Shown here one piece after another: positions 1 to 5,237 of a DNA stretch of 5,237 nucleotides. The translations under genes and the position numbers were made by a program. Positions within the stretch are counted from its first letter, which is position 1. Every line of letters begins with the position of its first letter. The notes beneath the pieces were generated by a model. The model searched no databases and was not told the DNA's origin. It saw nothing but the letters and a program-made list of their open reading frames with translations. The DNA is from Mucilaginibacter sp. (lineage in GTDB: Bacteria > Bacteroidota > Bacteroidia > Sphingobacteriales > Sphingobacteriaceae). The DNA lies in assembly GCA_019235595.1 (NCBI GenBank), contig JAFAKI010000124.1, positions 1 through 5,237 of the forward strand, given 5' to 3'.

Positions 1-2061
1 TACGGCTTGGCCATCGGTAAGAATGGTGGCTTTATCAATTTTGGCGCTAACTATGAAAACCAGGGTAAAACCTTCAGGGCTATACCTGATACCAATTGGC
101 AAACCAACTCAGATCCGATGCAGGCTCAACCGATTAGCCGCGAAAGAAGAGCTTTTGGTGATGGCTCTGTAGTATCAGGCGGCGGCATGTATAATATGGA
201 AATACCTTTGAGCAGTTCATCTAAGACGACCTTTTATTCATTTGGAGGCTATAACTATAAACACTCAAATGTATATGCCTACACGCGTAGCTGGAACTAT
301 GATAATGGTCTCCGTCAAAATCCAACCAAATTCCCAACTGACGCCAAGGGTAACCTGATATTTGTACCAGGCATCATGCAGATAGGCGGCTATCCTGATG
401 GATCGATTGGCCCGAATAATGTATATTATAATCCCCAGGAAGATGTTTATATTAAAGATGCCTCCAGCGCCATCGGTTTCCGCGGAACAACTGCCAGCAA
501 CTGGGATTGGGACATCAGCAATAACCTTGGCTGGAATGACTTCCACTATTGGGGCAACAAAACCTTCAATGCTTCGTTGCCTTACATCCCGGGCCGGCCA
601 ATTCAAACCCGTTTTGATGATGGTGGGTTCAACTTTTTACAAAACACTGCAAATGCTGATATTACTAAGCATTTTGGTGATGTTTTGAAAGGTTTGCAAC
701 TATCATTCGGTGCGGAGTTCAGGTATGAGCGTTATACGCTTTACGCAGGCGAACCTAATTCATATATAGATGGTGGCGCTAAGCTACCTAGTAAGGGCTC
801 ATTAGGACAGGACACGCTGATCTCAAAAGCATCGGGATCCGAAGGATATCCGGGTTATCAGCCATACGTATCGGCTTCTAACCCCGGCGATGTGGCTAAT
901 GCTCATCGCACCAATGAAGCTGCCTATGCGGAAGCAACTTTAGATGTAACCGATAAGTGGCTGATTGATGGGGCAGGTCGTGTTGAACACTATTCTGATT
1001 TTGGCGGTGTGGCAACATTTAAATTTGCTACCCGTTATAAACTGACCGATAATTTTAACCTGCGCGGTTCAGCAAGTACAGGCTTCCGGGCGCCAACCTT
1101 GCAGCAGATCAACTTTAGTAATACTAACACCACCATAATTGGCGGTAACCTGGTGTATACCAAGCTTGTTCCCAACTATTCGGAGATTGCAAAAACAGCA
1201 GGCATACCGAGATTAAAACAGGAAACCTCGACTAACTATAGTTTGGGTTTCGCGTGGCAACCTGCAGAAGGATTGAATGTGACTGTGGATGGATACGACA
1301 TCAAAATTAAAAACAGGATAGTGATATCAGGTTTATATGCCACCGGCGACCCAACATTAGGAGCTCCGTTAAATAATATCTTACAATCCCAAAGCATCGG
1401 TGATGCTCAGTTTTTTGCTAATGCAGTTAATACCACTAACAAGGGTATAGATATTGTAGTGGATTATAAAAAACATTGGGGTAAAAACCATTTTGCAGCT
1501 TTATTTGCTGGTAACATACAAGAGTTAACGATCGATAAGATCAATATTCCGAAAACATTTAAAGGTTCAGCTTCTGATAGTGCTACCTTCTTTTCAGACC
1601 GTGAACAATATTTCCTGAAAGCCAGTGCGCCTAAGGATAAGTTTACATTGAACCTGGAATATGGTTACAGCAAAGTTTCTTTTGGAACCCGCTTTACCTA
1701 CTTTGGCGATGTGAAGGAATTAGGTTTTGGCTCAGCAAATGCTCCTGCAGGTGCGGCCGATCCATTCTTCCCTTATGTAACAATGGACGCTACCGGAGCC
1801 GTGGTGCCCGAAATATTCGACTTTAAACCGAAGGTAACTACCGATATCTATCTTTCTATGAAGGTGAATAAAACACTTTCGTGGACATTGGGTATAGATA
1901 ACCTTTTCAACGTGCACCCAAATACCAATGTAATAAAAGGTTCTGTTAATCCGAATAGTACCAGCTCATTTGGCGATAGCGAATCAGGCGGTCCGTTCGA
2001 GGCTGTGCAAATGGGCTTCAATGGTATGCGCATATTCACCAAACTGACTTTCCATTTCTAA
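1..2061 (+). CDS. TonB-dependent outer-membrane receptor, C-terminal beta-barrel (5' end outside window)
   Basis: The reading frame is open from the first base, so the N-terminus (signal peptide and most or all of the plug domain) lies upstream; the TTG at base 7 is not a credible start. About 686 residues are visible, essentially the whole 22-strand barrel. Family signatures include the alternating aromatic strands, a WDWDISNNLGWN stretch near 505-540, FGAEFRYERYTLYAGEP near 703-755, GFRAPTLQQ at 1081-1107, LKQETS at 1213-1230, WTLGIDNLFNVHP at 1882-1920, and a final strand ending in Phe, as expected for recognition by the BAM complex. The protein should import a siderophore, vitamin or other ligand across the outer membrane using TonB-ExbBD energy. 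The ligand cannot be told from the barrel. The size and motifs resemble the iron-complex/CirA-type receptors more than the longer SusC type, and no SusD gene follows. A terminator closes the gene. The family is near certain; the substrate is unknown. Confidence 0.93.
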   Translation, partial: YGLAIGKNGGFINFGANYENQGKTFRAIPDTNWQTNSDPMQAQPISRERRAFGDGSVVSGGGMYNMEIPLSSSSKTTFYSFGGYNYKHSNVYAYTRSWNYDNGLRQNPTKFPTDAKGNLIFVPGIMQIGGYPDGSIGPNNVYYNPQEDVYIKDASSAIGFRGTTASNWDWDISNNLGWNDFHYWGNKTFNASLPYIPGRPIQTRFDDGGFNFLQNTANADITKHFGDVLKGLQLSFGAEFRYERYTLYAGEPNSYIDGGAKLPSKGSLGQDTLISKASGSEGYPGYQPYVSASNPGDVANAHRTNEAAYAEATLDVTDKWLIDGAGRVEHYSDFGGVATFKFATRYKLTDNFNLRGSASTGFRAPTLQQINFSNTNTTIIGGNLVYTKLVPNYSEIAKTAGIPRLKQETSTNYSLGFAWQPAEGLNVTVDGYDIKIKNRIVISGLYATGDPTLGAPLNNILQSQSIGDAQFFANAVNTTNKGIDIVVDYKKHWGKNHFAALFAGNIQELTIDKINIPKTFKGSASDSATFFSDREQYFLKASAPKDKFTLNLEYGYSKVSFGTRFTYFGDVKELGFGSANAPAGAADPFFPYVTMDATGAVVPEIFDFKPKVTTDIYLSMKVNKTLSWTLGIDNLFNVHPNTNVIKGSVNPNSTSSFGDSESGGPFEAVQMGFNGMRIFTKLTFHF

Positions 2062-2082
2062 TTAAATTTCAACTACTAAGCT

Positions 2083-2113
2083 AAACCTCCGTTCTATCGA
2101 ACGGGGGTTTTTT
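2083..2113 (+). terminator. Rho-independent terminator of the receptor gene
   Basis: Bases 2083-2094 pair with 2099-2110 in a 12-bp stem with one G-T wobble (2088/2105) and a 4-base loop (TATC). The stem runs directly into a six-T tract (2108-2113). It begins 22 bases after the receptor stop codon, so it should end that transcript and isolate the DUF3078 gene downstream. On the opposite strand the A-tract on the left arm is short, so it is mainly a plus-strand terminator. Confidence 0.92.
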
Positions 2114-2137
2114 GTTGTATATCAATGTAGAATAGAG

Positions 2138-2174
2138 AAGTTTAGCTTAAATGGTTTATTGTTTAACTAAACTT
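2138..2174. repeat. AT-rich inverted repeat upstream of the DUF3078 gene, possible operator
   Basis: AAGTTTAG (2138-2145) is the exact reverse complement of CTAAACTT (2167-2174), and TTAAA (2147-2151) of TTTAA (2162-2166). Together they give a 13-bp dyad interrupted only by an unpaired C at 2146, around a 10-base centre. It ends two bases before the promoter-like CATCTTTG at 2177-2184, covering the region where a -33 element would lie. That position suits a regulator-binding site. It lacks a following T-run, so it is unlikely to be a terminator. The symmetry is seen directly; the operator role is inferred. Confidence 0.5.
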
Positions 2175-2184
2175 TCCATCTTTG
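2155..2184 (+). promoter_or_regulatory. Candidate Bacteroidota-type promoter for the DUF3078 gene
   Basis: CATCTTTG at 2177-2184 matches the Bacteroidota -7 consensus TAnnTTTG except for the first base. A weak TTTA (2155-2158) stands 18 bases upstream where a TTTG -33 box would be expected. Transcription would start near 2190, leaving an untranslated leader of about 38 bases before the ATG at 2228. The preceding terminator makes a promoter in this interval likely, but the exact position is uncertain because the -33 match is poor. Confidence 0.35.
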
Positions 2185-2227
2185 TAATGCATTTATCTGA
2201 TCAATTCATCCCCTTAAAACCATCCTT

Positions 2228-3127
2228 ATGAAATCACCATTACTTATCTTTTCATTTTTGTGCTTAAGTTTTGCAGGATTTTGCCAGACAGCCACTCCAC
2301 CCAAAGACACCACTAAAACCTGGATTATTCACGGACAAAATACTTTTCTGATCAACCAGGCCTCATTTAATCACTGGGCTGCCGGTGGTACCAATGCCGT
2401 TGCGGCCAACCTGGTGCTGGATTATGATTTCAACTATAAAAAAGGCAAATGGAATTGGGATAACAAAGCCATTGTCGGTTATGGCCTGAGCAAACAAAAC
2501 GGAACCGGCTGGCGCAAAAACGACGACAGGTTGATACTGAACAGTTTGCTTGGTTATCAGGTGGATTCTAAACACTGGTTGTATACCTTTTATACCAACT
2601 TCCAGACCCAGTTTACTGATGGTTATAATTACAATGCGAATGGCTCCCGTATTTTGATATCGGCACCGTTTGCCCCCGCTTATCTTACCTTTGGTCCGGG
2701 TTTTGCCTACAAGAAAAATGATAATTTCAGGATCAACATTTCGCCTGCTGCTGCGCGGTTTACCTTTGTTTCAAATGACTCGTTATCTTCCGTAGGCTCA
2801 TTCGGGGTAACGCGCGGCAAAAAAAGCCTGTTCCAGTTTGGGGCTTCATTGGATGGCTACTATAAGGCCAATATTGCCACCAACATCTCTATCGAAAACA
2901 TTTTGAAGGTATATGAGAACTATCTGAAACAACCACAAAATATCTATATGGATTATACCCTGAACCTGTTTATGAAGGTGAACAAGTTTGTCACCGTAAA
3001 CGGTGGGGTAGAGCTGATCAACGACCCATATGCCAAAATACCTGTGCTAAACAATGGCGTCCCAGAAACGCATTCACTCTTTCAGGTGAAACAGATATTT
3101 GGAGCGGGGCTGACGTATAAGTTTTAA
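2228..3127 (+). CDS. DUF3078 family outer-membrane beta-barrel protein
   Basis: This 299-residue protein is complete, starting at an ATG with no Shine-Dalgarno sequence, as is common in Bacteroidota. Residues 1-20 form a typical signal peptide (Lys2, hydrophobic core to about residue 17, likely cleavage after FCQ). The mature part matches the DUF3078 pattern: an N-terminal NQASFNHWAAGG (residues 43-54), then alternating strands such as NLVLDYDFNY and a GKWNWDNKAIVGYG segment, an RLILNSLLGY strand, a TQF-x-DGYNY turn (about 127-135), and a last strand ending GAGLTYKF with C-terminal Phe. The expected location is the outer membrane as a monomeric barrel. No biochemical role is established for the family. 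It is probably its own transcription unit, preceded by a terminator and a promoter candidate. No convincing terminator follows it, so read-through into the DUF2750 gene 47 bases downstream is possible. Confidence 0.88.
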   Translation: MKSPLLIFSFLCLSFAGFCQTATPPKDTTKTWIIHGQNTFLINQASFNHWAAGGTNAVAANLVLDYDFNYKKGKWNWDNKAIVGYGLSKQNGTGWRKNDDRLILNSLLGYQVDSKHWLYTFYTNFQTQFTDGYNYNANGSRILISAPFAPAYLTFGPGFAYKKNDNFRINISPAAARFTFVSNDSLSSVGSFGVTRGKKSLFQFGASLDGYYKANIATNISIENILKVYENYLKQPQNIYMDYTLNLFMKVNKFVTVNGGVELINDPYAKIPVLNNGVPETHSLFQVKQIFGAGLTYKF

Positions 3128-3174
3128 ACCGCTTCAGGATGACAAATCCAGACTGAGGAGTGAATATTAAAATT

Positions 3175-3579
3175 ATGCATGAAGAAAAAATAAAAAACCT
3201 TTTGGCGCTAAATTCAAGCGATAGATATTGGTATTCGATAAGAGAAATCGTTAAATTGGAATTAGTTTGGGCTATATCTACTGATGACTCTTGGGTTACG
3301 TTCGTTGATAAAAACGGTGACGAAATATTTCCCATCTGGCCTCATAAGGAAATTGCCGAAATTTGCGTATTTGAAGAATTAAAAGTTGAGAACTACTTCA
3401 TAAAAGCTATTAAATTTGAACTCTTTATTAAATATTGTATACCGGATATGGAAGAAGATAATATTTCATTCGGGATGTTTTATAATAAAGGAAGAGAGGC
3501 TCTTGTTGTAAATCCTCAACAGCTTTTTACTGATTTAATGGATGAGTATAACAAAGGTTTAGACGAGGATATTTTATAA
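3175..3579 (+). CDS. DUF2750 family small cytoplasmic protein
   Basis: A 134-residue soluble protein with no signal peptide or membrane segment, acidic at the C-terminus. It fits the DUF2750 pattern: an N-terminal helix with LLALNSSDRYWYSIREI (about 9-25), VWAIS with Trp32, the hallmark FPIWPH at 52-57 followed by the AE pair at 61-62, a helix FELFIKYCIPDME (81-93) and a strand ending ALVVNP (109-114). The family function is unknown. Such small proteins often occur as lone accessory genes, and a toxin-immunity role is conceivable, but no toxin is nearby. The ATG at 3175 is preferred over an in-frame GTG at 3160: it begins the conserved domain at the usual distance, and GAGGAG at 3155-3160 lies 14 bases ahead of it but overlaps the GTG. 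G+C is 96/300 (32%) over 3241-3540, well below the neighbouring gene, which suggests separate acquisition. Confidence 0.8.
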   Translation: MHEEKIKNLLALNSSDRYWYSIREIVKLELVWAISTDDSWVTFVDKNGDEIFPIWPHKEIAEICVFEELKVENYFIKAIKFELFIKYCIPDMEEDNISFGMFYNKGREALVVNPQQLFTDLMDEYNKGLDEDIL

Positions 3580-3600
3580 ATAACCCCCAGCTGACCCCAC

Positions 3601-3769
3601 ACTGGTTTAAGTCTTCCGTAGGGCGACTTAAATCATAATGGAAAATGGAGGACTCTGTCCGGGTATGCGCACGTAGAGTTTATTCTGGGAATAGAAGTTC
3701 ATTCCTGCTACAAATACCGGACAGAGTCCTACTACCATTTGTGATTTAAGAGTGAACTCTTAAACCAGT
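3601..3769. repeat. 169-bp nested imperfect inverted repeat (MITE-like, BIME-like or structured RNA)
   Basis: Two arms, 3601-3662 and 3717-3769, are imperfect reverse complements. Exact blocks are ACTGGTTTAAG (3601-3611) with 3759-3769, CTTAAATCA (3627-3635) with 3742-3750, AATGG (3637-3641) with CCATT (3735-3739), and AGGACTCTGTCCGG (3649-3662) with 3717-3730: 39 exact pairs. Each arm also folds on itself. The left arm has TTTAAGTC/GACTTAAA (3606-3613/3625-3632) and GGAC-TCT-GTCC (3650-3660). The right arm has GGAC-AGA-GTCC (3719-3729) and TTTAAGAGT-GA-ACTCTTAAA (3745-3764). The 54-base centre (3663-3716) contains small competing hairpins. No convincing coding frame and no clear target-site duplication are visible. 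It fills the space between two convergent genes, ending 7 bases from the DoxX stop codon, and its G+C (about 44%) matches the host rather than the adjacent DUF2750 gene. The structure is certain; its identity is not. Confidence 0.85.
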
Positions 3770-3776
3770 ATACGGA

Positions 3777-4214
3777 CTATTTATCCAACAACCACAGGTC
3801 AACAGAAAATGCGCCGCTTCCTTCTATCACGATCACCAGGAGTAGTGTCAGCAGCAACACAAAATACTCTATTCCCTCACCTTTCTTTTTATTAAACCAG
3901 TTGAGTGACCAGCCATCCGGTGCATGTACGATAAGGGCGCCGGTAAAAATGATAAAATTACCGCCGGCAGCAATTCTTCCCATGACGCCAAATATCAACG
4001 CTATACTGCCCAAAGACTGGCCGATTATAATTAACCAGGCAATAAATAAAGGGATTTTTTTACTTTTCAAATCTTCAAGCGTCCCTTTAATCCCGGGGCC
4101 GTTAAACCACCCGAAAAGCTTTTGCATGCCATACGGAAAAATAATTATCCCGGCGACCACCCGAAGCAATAGGCAGACGTAATCAGTGTTGGTTTGCAGT
4201 AGTTTTTGAAGCAT
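3777..4214 (-). CDS. DoxX family integral membrane protein
   Basis: A complete 145-residue protein of the usual DoxX size with four predicted membrane helices (about residues 11-30, 53-78, 80-98 and 115-133). The diagnostic first segment LLLRVVAGIIIFPYGMQKLFGWFNGPG (15-41) carries the conserved G-x-QKLFGWF-x-G-x-G pattern. His97 after helix 3, Glu117 in GIEY and the GSGAFSVD turn (132-139) are also typical. DoxX proteins sit in the inner membrane; members are linked to quinone-dependent sulfur metabolism in archaea and to redox stress in mycobacteria, but most, probably including this one, have no defined substrate. It is the last gene of a probable minus-strand operon, 28 bases after DUF2306. 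Its start is the ATG at 4214; a stop codon (TGA) lies directly ahead in frame, so no longer form is possible. No T-rich terminator follows; the large inverted repeat begins 7 bases past its stop. Confidence 0.9.
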   Translation of the reverse strand: MLQKLLQTNTDYVCLLLRVVAGIIIFPYGMQKLFGWFNGPGIKGTLEDLKSKKIPLFIAWLIIIGQSLGSIALIFGVMGRIAAGGNFIIFTGALIVHAPDGWSLNWFNKKKGEGIEYFVLLLTLLLVIVIEGSGAFSVDLWLLDK

Positions 4215-4242
4215 TCACATTTTTATATGAATTTACGCAAAC

Positions 4243-4887
4243 TTATTCTGATGCTCTTACACTATACGCTAAAGTTCGCGACCGTTTAATAATGATCATT
4301 TCGGCAACAATCAGGTTAGGCACCCAGCAAAGCCAGGATATTACCCGATAGGCAGCGATAAAATCAATATGCAATAAATCCGTTGATATGGGCAGGTAAA
4401 TACGCAAAGTGACCGCCGCAAAAGTGAGTGCATAATTGCGTATCATCCAGTTTTCGTGTTGTTTAATGTCCCTTTTCAGTATCCTGGTGTAGGCCATTAA
4501 CACGGTGAAAAACCAGACAACGGCTAACGAGCCAAAGCCTAAAGTACAGACAATTCCACCCGAGGCAAACAGTGCGATGTAAAAGCCGGCGATGCTGCTG
4601 AGTGTTACAGAGCCTACATAAATTTTACCTATTGTTCGATGAGTATTCAGGTAGCGGTCACGTATTTTCTGACTGAATTGCGTCCAGCCGGTCAGCAAAG
4701 CGATACCTCCAAACGTGATATGGATATAAAATGCTGTGTGCCATGCGGTACTGGCAAGCAGCTCTGCGGTTTTGCTTGCCCAAAGCCCTTTGCCATGCAT
4801 GTCGACGATGTAATAGGTGAGCGGGTATCCACCGACTGATAATGCTAAAAAAGCAAATAGGATCCAGACAAAAGTTTTTCTTTTCAT
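4243..4887 (-). CDS. DUF2306 family six-helix membrane protein
   Basis: A complete 214-residue protein of typical DUF2306 length. Hydrophobic segments lie at about 5-28, 48-68, 86-109, 113-133, 150-168 and 176-200, giving six likely inner-membrane helices. Family motifs are clear: HITFGGIALLTGWTQF (56-71), HRTIGKIYV (83-91), HENWMIRNYALTFAAVTLRIYLP (144-166). His56, His83 and His144, with Arg84 and Arg150, lie at or near helix ends and are the obvious candidates for a cofactor or proton-linked role, but no function is established. The ATG overlaps the stop codon of the upstream serine hydrolase as TAATG, indicating translational coupling, and the DoxX gene follows after 28 bases. The tail of about 15 residues is basic and polar and likely cytoplasmic. 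The family assignment is strong; the role is unknown. Confidence 0.87.
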   Translation of the reverse strand: MKRKTFVWILFAFLALSVGGYPLTYYIVDMHGKGLWASKTAELLASTAWHTAFYIHITFGGIALLTGWTQFSQKIRDRYLNTHRTIGKIYVGSVTLSSIAGFYIALFASGGIVCTLGFGSLAVVWFFTVLMAYTRILKRDIKQHENWMIRNYALTFAAVTLRIYLPISTDLLHIDFIAAYRVISWLCWVPNLIVAEMIIIKRSRTLAYSVRASE

Positions 4888-5237
4888 TATTTTAATTGTT
4901 GATGGATGATTGGAAATATCTTTTCTAAGAACAGGTTTGAGGCTTTAATAGCAGTTGCATCGCTAATGCTTTCGTTCACTGAAATTACAGCTTTTTTAGC
5001 CGGAATTGCAAATACAAACTGGCCGCCCCAACCCAAACCGTAGGTTATTGGTGTTCCGTTATAGTTAAAGTGATAAAAACATAAGGCATAGGTTGAACCG
5101 TCAAATCCCCAGGGAGTTCTATAATAAACGGCGGGCTTCAGCAATTCAGCAATCCACTTTTTCGGAACCACTGCTTTGCCGTTATAATTCCCCTTATGGA
5201 GCAGCAGCGAGCCGATCTTGTTCATATCCGCAGTAGG
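4887..5237 (-). CDS. Beta-lactamase-fold serine hydrolase, C-terminal fragment (5' end outside window)
   Basis: The frame is open through the right edge, beginning with in-frame P-T-A-D ahead of the first Met; the gene therefore starts outside the window and only the last 116 residues are seen. The sequence matches the end of COG1680/AmpC-type hydrolases: TADMNKIGSLLLHKGNYNGK (about 2-21), the following VVPKKWIAELLKP, an aromatic stretch with YALCFYHF, then YGLGWGGQFVFAIPAKKAVISV. The latter holds the Gly-rich strand that in this fold lines the active site near the KTG-equivalent box, followed by the I/V-rich strand. The catalytic SxxK and Tyr motifs would lie upstream and cannot be checked. 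Family members are esterases, D-aminopeptidases, penicillin-binding-like peptidases or true beta-lactamases, often exported. It is the first visible gene of the operon with DUF2306 and DoxX. Confidence 0.85.
   Translation of the reverse strand, partial: PTADMNKIGSLLLHKGNYNGKAVVPKKWIAELLKPAVYYRTPWGFDGSTYALCFYHFNYNGTPITYGLGWGGQFVFAIPAKKAVISVNESISDATAIKASNLFLEKIFPIIHQQLK

Noticed and set aside
265..688. Overlapping open frames inside the receptor gene on both strands (265-606 minus, 398-688 plus)
   Set aside because: They lie wholly within a well-supported barrel gene, show no family resemblance and have low-complexity hydrophobic compositions typical of out-of-frame reading.
3131..3150. GCTTCAGGATGACAAATCC, which resembles degenerate intergenic repeat remnants seen in some Bacteroidota
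   Set aside because: The resemblance is from memory only, the stretch is short, and it has just a 4-bp internal hairpin; there is no second copy in the window.
3160..3174. GTG at 3160 as the start of the DUF2750 gene
   Set aside because: The purine-rich GAGGAG overlaps it, so it cannot serve as its ribosome site; the ATG at 3175 fits the usual domain start better.
3018..3335. A 105-codon minus-strand open frame bridging the DUF3078 and DUF2750 genes
   Set aside because: It overlaps two recognisable coding regions in antisense and has no recognisable domain.
3601..3769. Retron non-coding RNA or integron attC site
   Set aside because: Retrons need an adjacent reverse transcriptase and a priming guanosine context, and none is present. 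The attC core GTTRRRY is not found at the ends, and there is no integrase or cassette array.
3601..3769. 6S RNA, suggested by a long rod-like fold of about 170 bases
   Set aside because: The pairing is symmetric from the ends inward with strong self-palindromes in each arm and no obvious large central bubble with flanking GC stems. No 6S-typical neighbour is seen. A covariance search would be needed to revive this.
3601..3769. Plain bidirectional terminator
   Set aside because: The stem is far too long and interrupted, and no T-run follows it on either strand.
3591..3780. Target-site duplication around the inverted repeat
   Set aside because: The flanks (GACCCCAC on the left, ATACGGAC on the right) share no convincing direct repeat, so insertion cannot be shown from this copy.
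3901..4182. A 93-codon plus-strand open frame opposite the DoxX gene
   Set aside because: It is antisense to a clear DoxX protein; its proline- and isoleucine-rich product looks like a mirror of the membrane helices.

Overview
The window looks like chromosomal DNA from a Bacteroidota species, most likely a Sphingobacteriaceae member of the Mucilaginibacter/Pedobacter type. This rests on protein families (a Bacteroidota-style TonB-dependent receptor, a DUF3078 outer-membrane protein, DUF2306 and DoxX), on start codons without clear Shine-Dalgarno sequences, on a near-match to the Bacteroidota TAnnTTTG promoter element, and on roughly 45% G+C in the core genes. The genus is inferred from general resemblance; no search was run.

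Layout. Bases 1-2061 (+) are the C-terminal beta-barrel of a TonB-dependent receptor whose 5' part lies outside the window, closed by a strong intrinsic terminator (2083-2113). Bases 2114-2227 hold a long AT-rich inverted repeat (2138-2174) beside a weak promoter candidate for the next gene. Bases 2228-3127 (+) encode a secreted DUF3078 beta-barrel protein. Bases 3175-3579 (+) encode a small cytoplasmic DUF2750 protein with clearly lower G+C (32% over 3241-3540, against 45% over 2401-2700). Bases 3580-3776 are non-coding and dominated by a 169-bp imperfect inverted repeat whose two arms each carry two smaller palindromes. On the minus strand, reading right to left, come the C-terminus of a beta-lactamase-fold serine hydrolase (5237-4887, cut by the window edge), a six-helix DUF2306 membrane protein (4887-4243, start overlapping the hydrolase stop by one base) and a DoxX-family membrane protein (4214-3777). 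These three are probably one operon.

How the parts relate. The receptor and the DUF3078 protein are both outer-membrane beta-barrels but are separated by a terminator, so they are probably separate transcription units. No SusD-like partner follows the receptor, so this is not a classical glycan SusCD locus. The minus-strand operon makes one serine hydrolase and two small integral membrane proteins; a shared function cannot be deduced from sequence. The most unusual item is the nested inverted-repeat element between the two convergent gene groups (3601-3769). Its architecture resembles a paired REP/BIME-like or MITE-like element, or a highly structured RNA, and it lies beside a gene of atypical composition.
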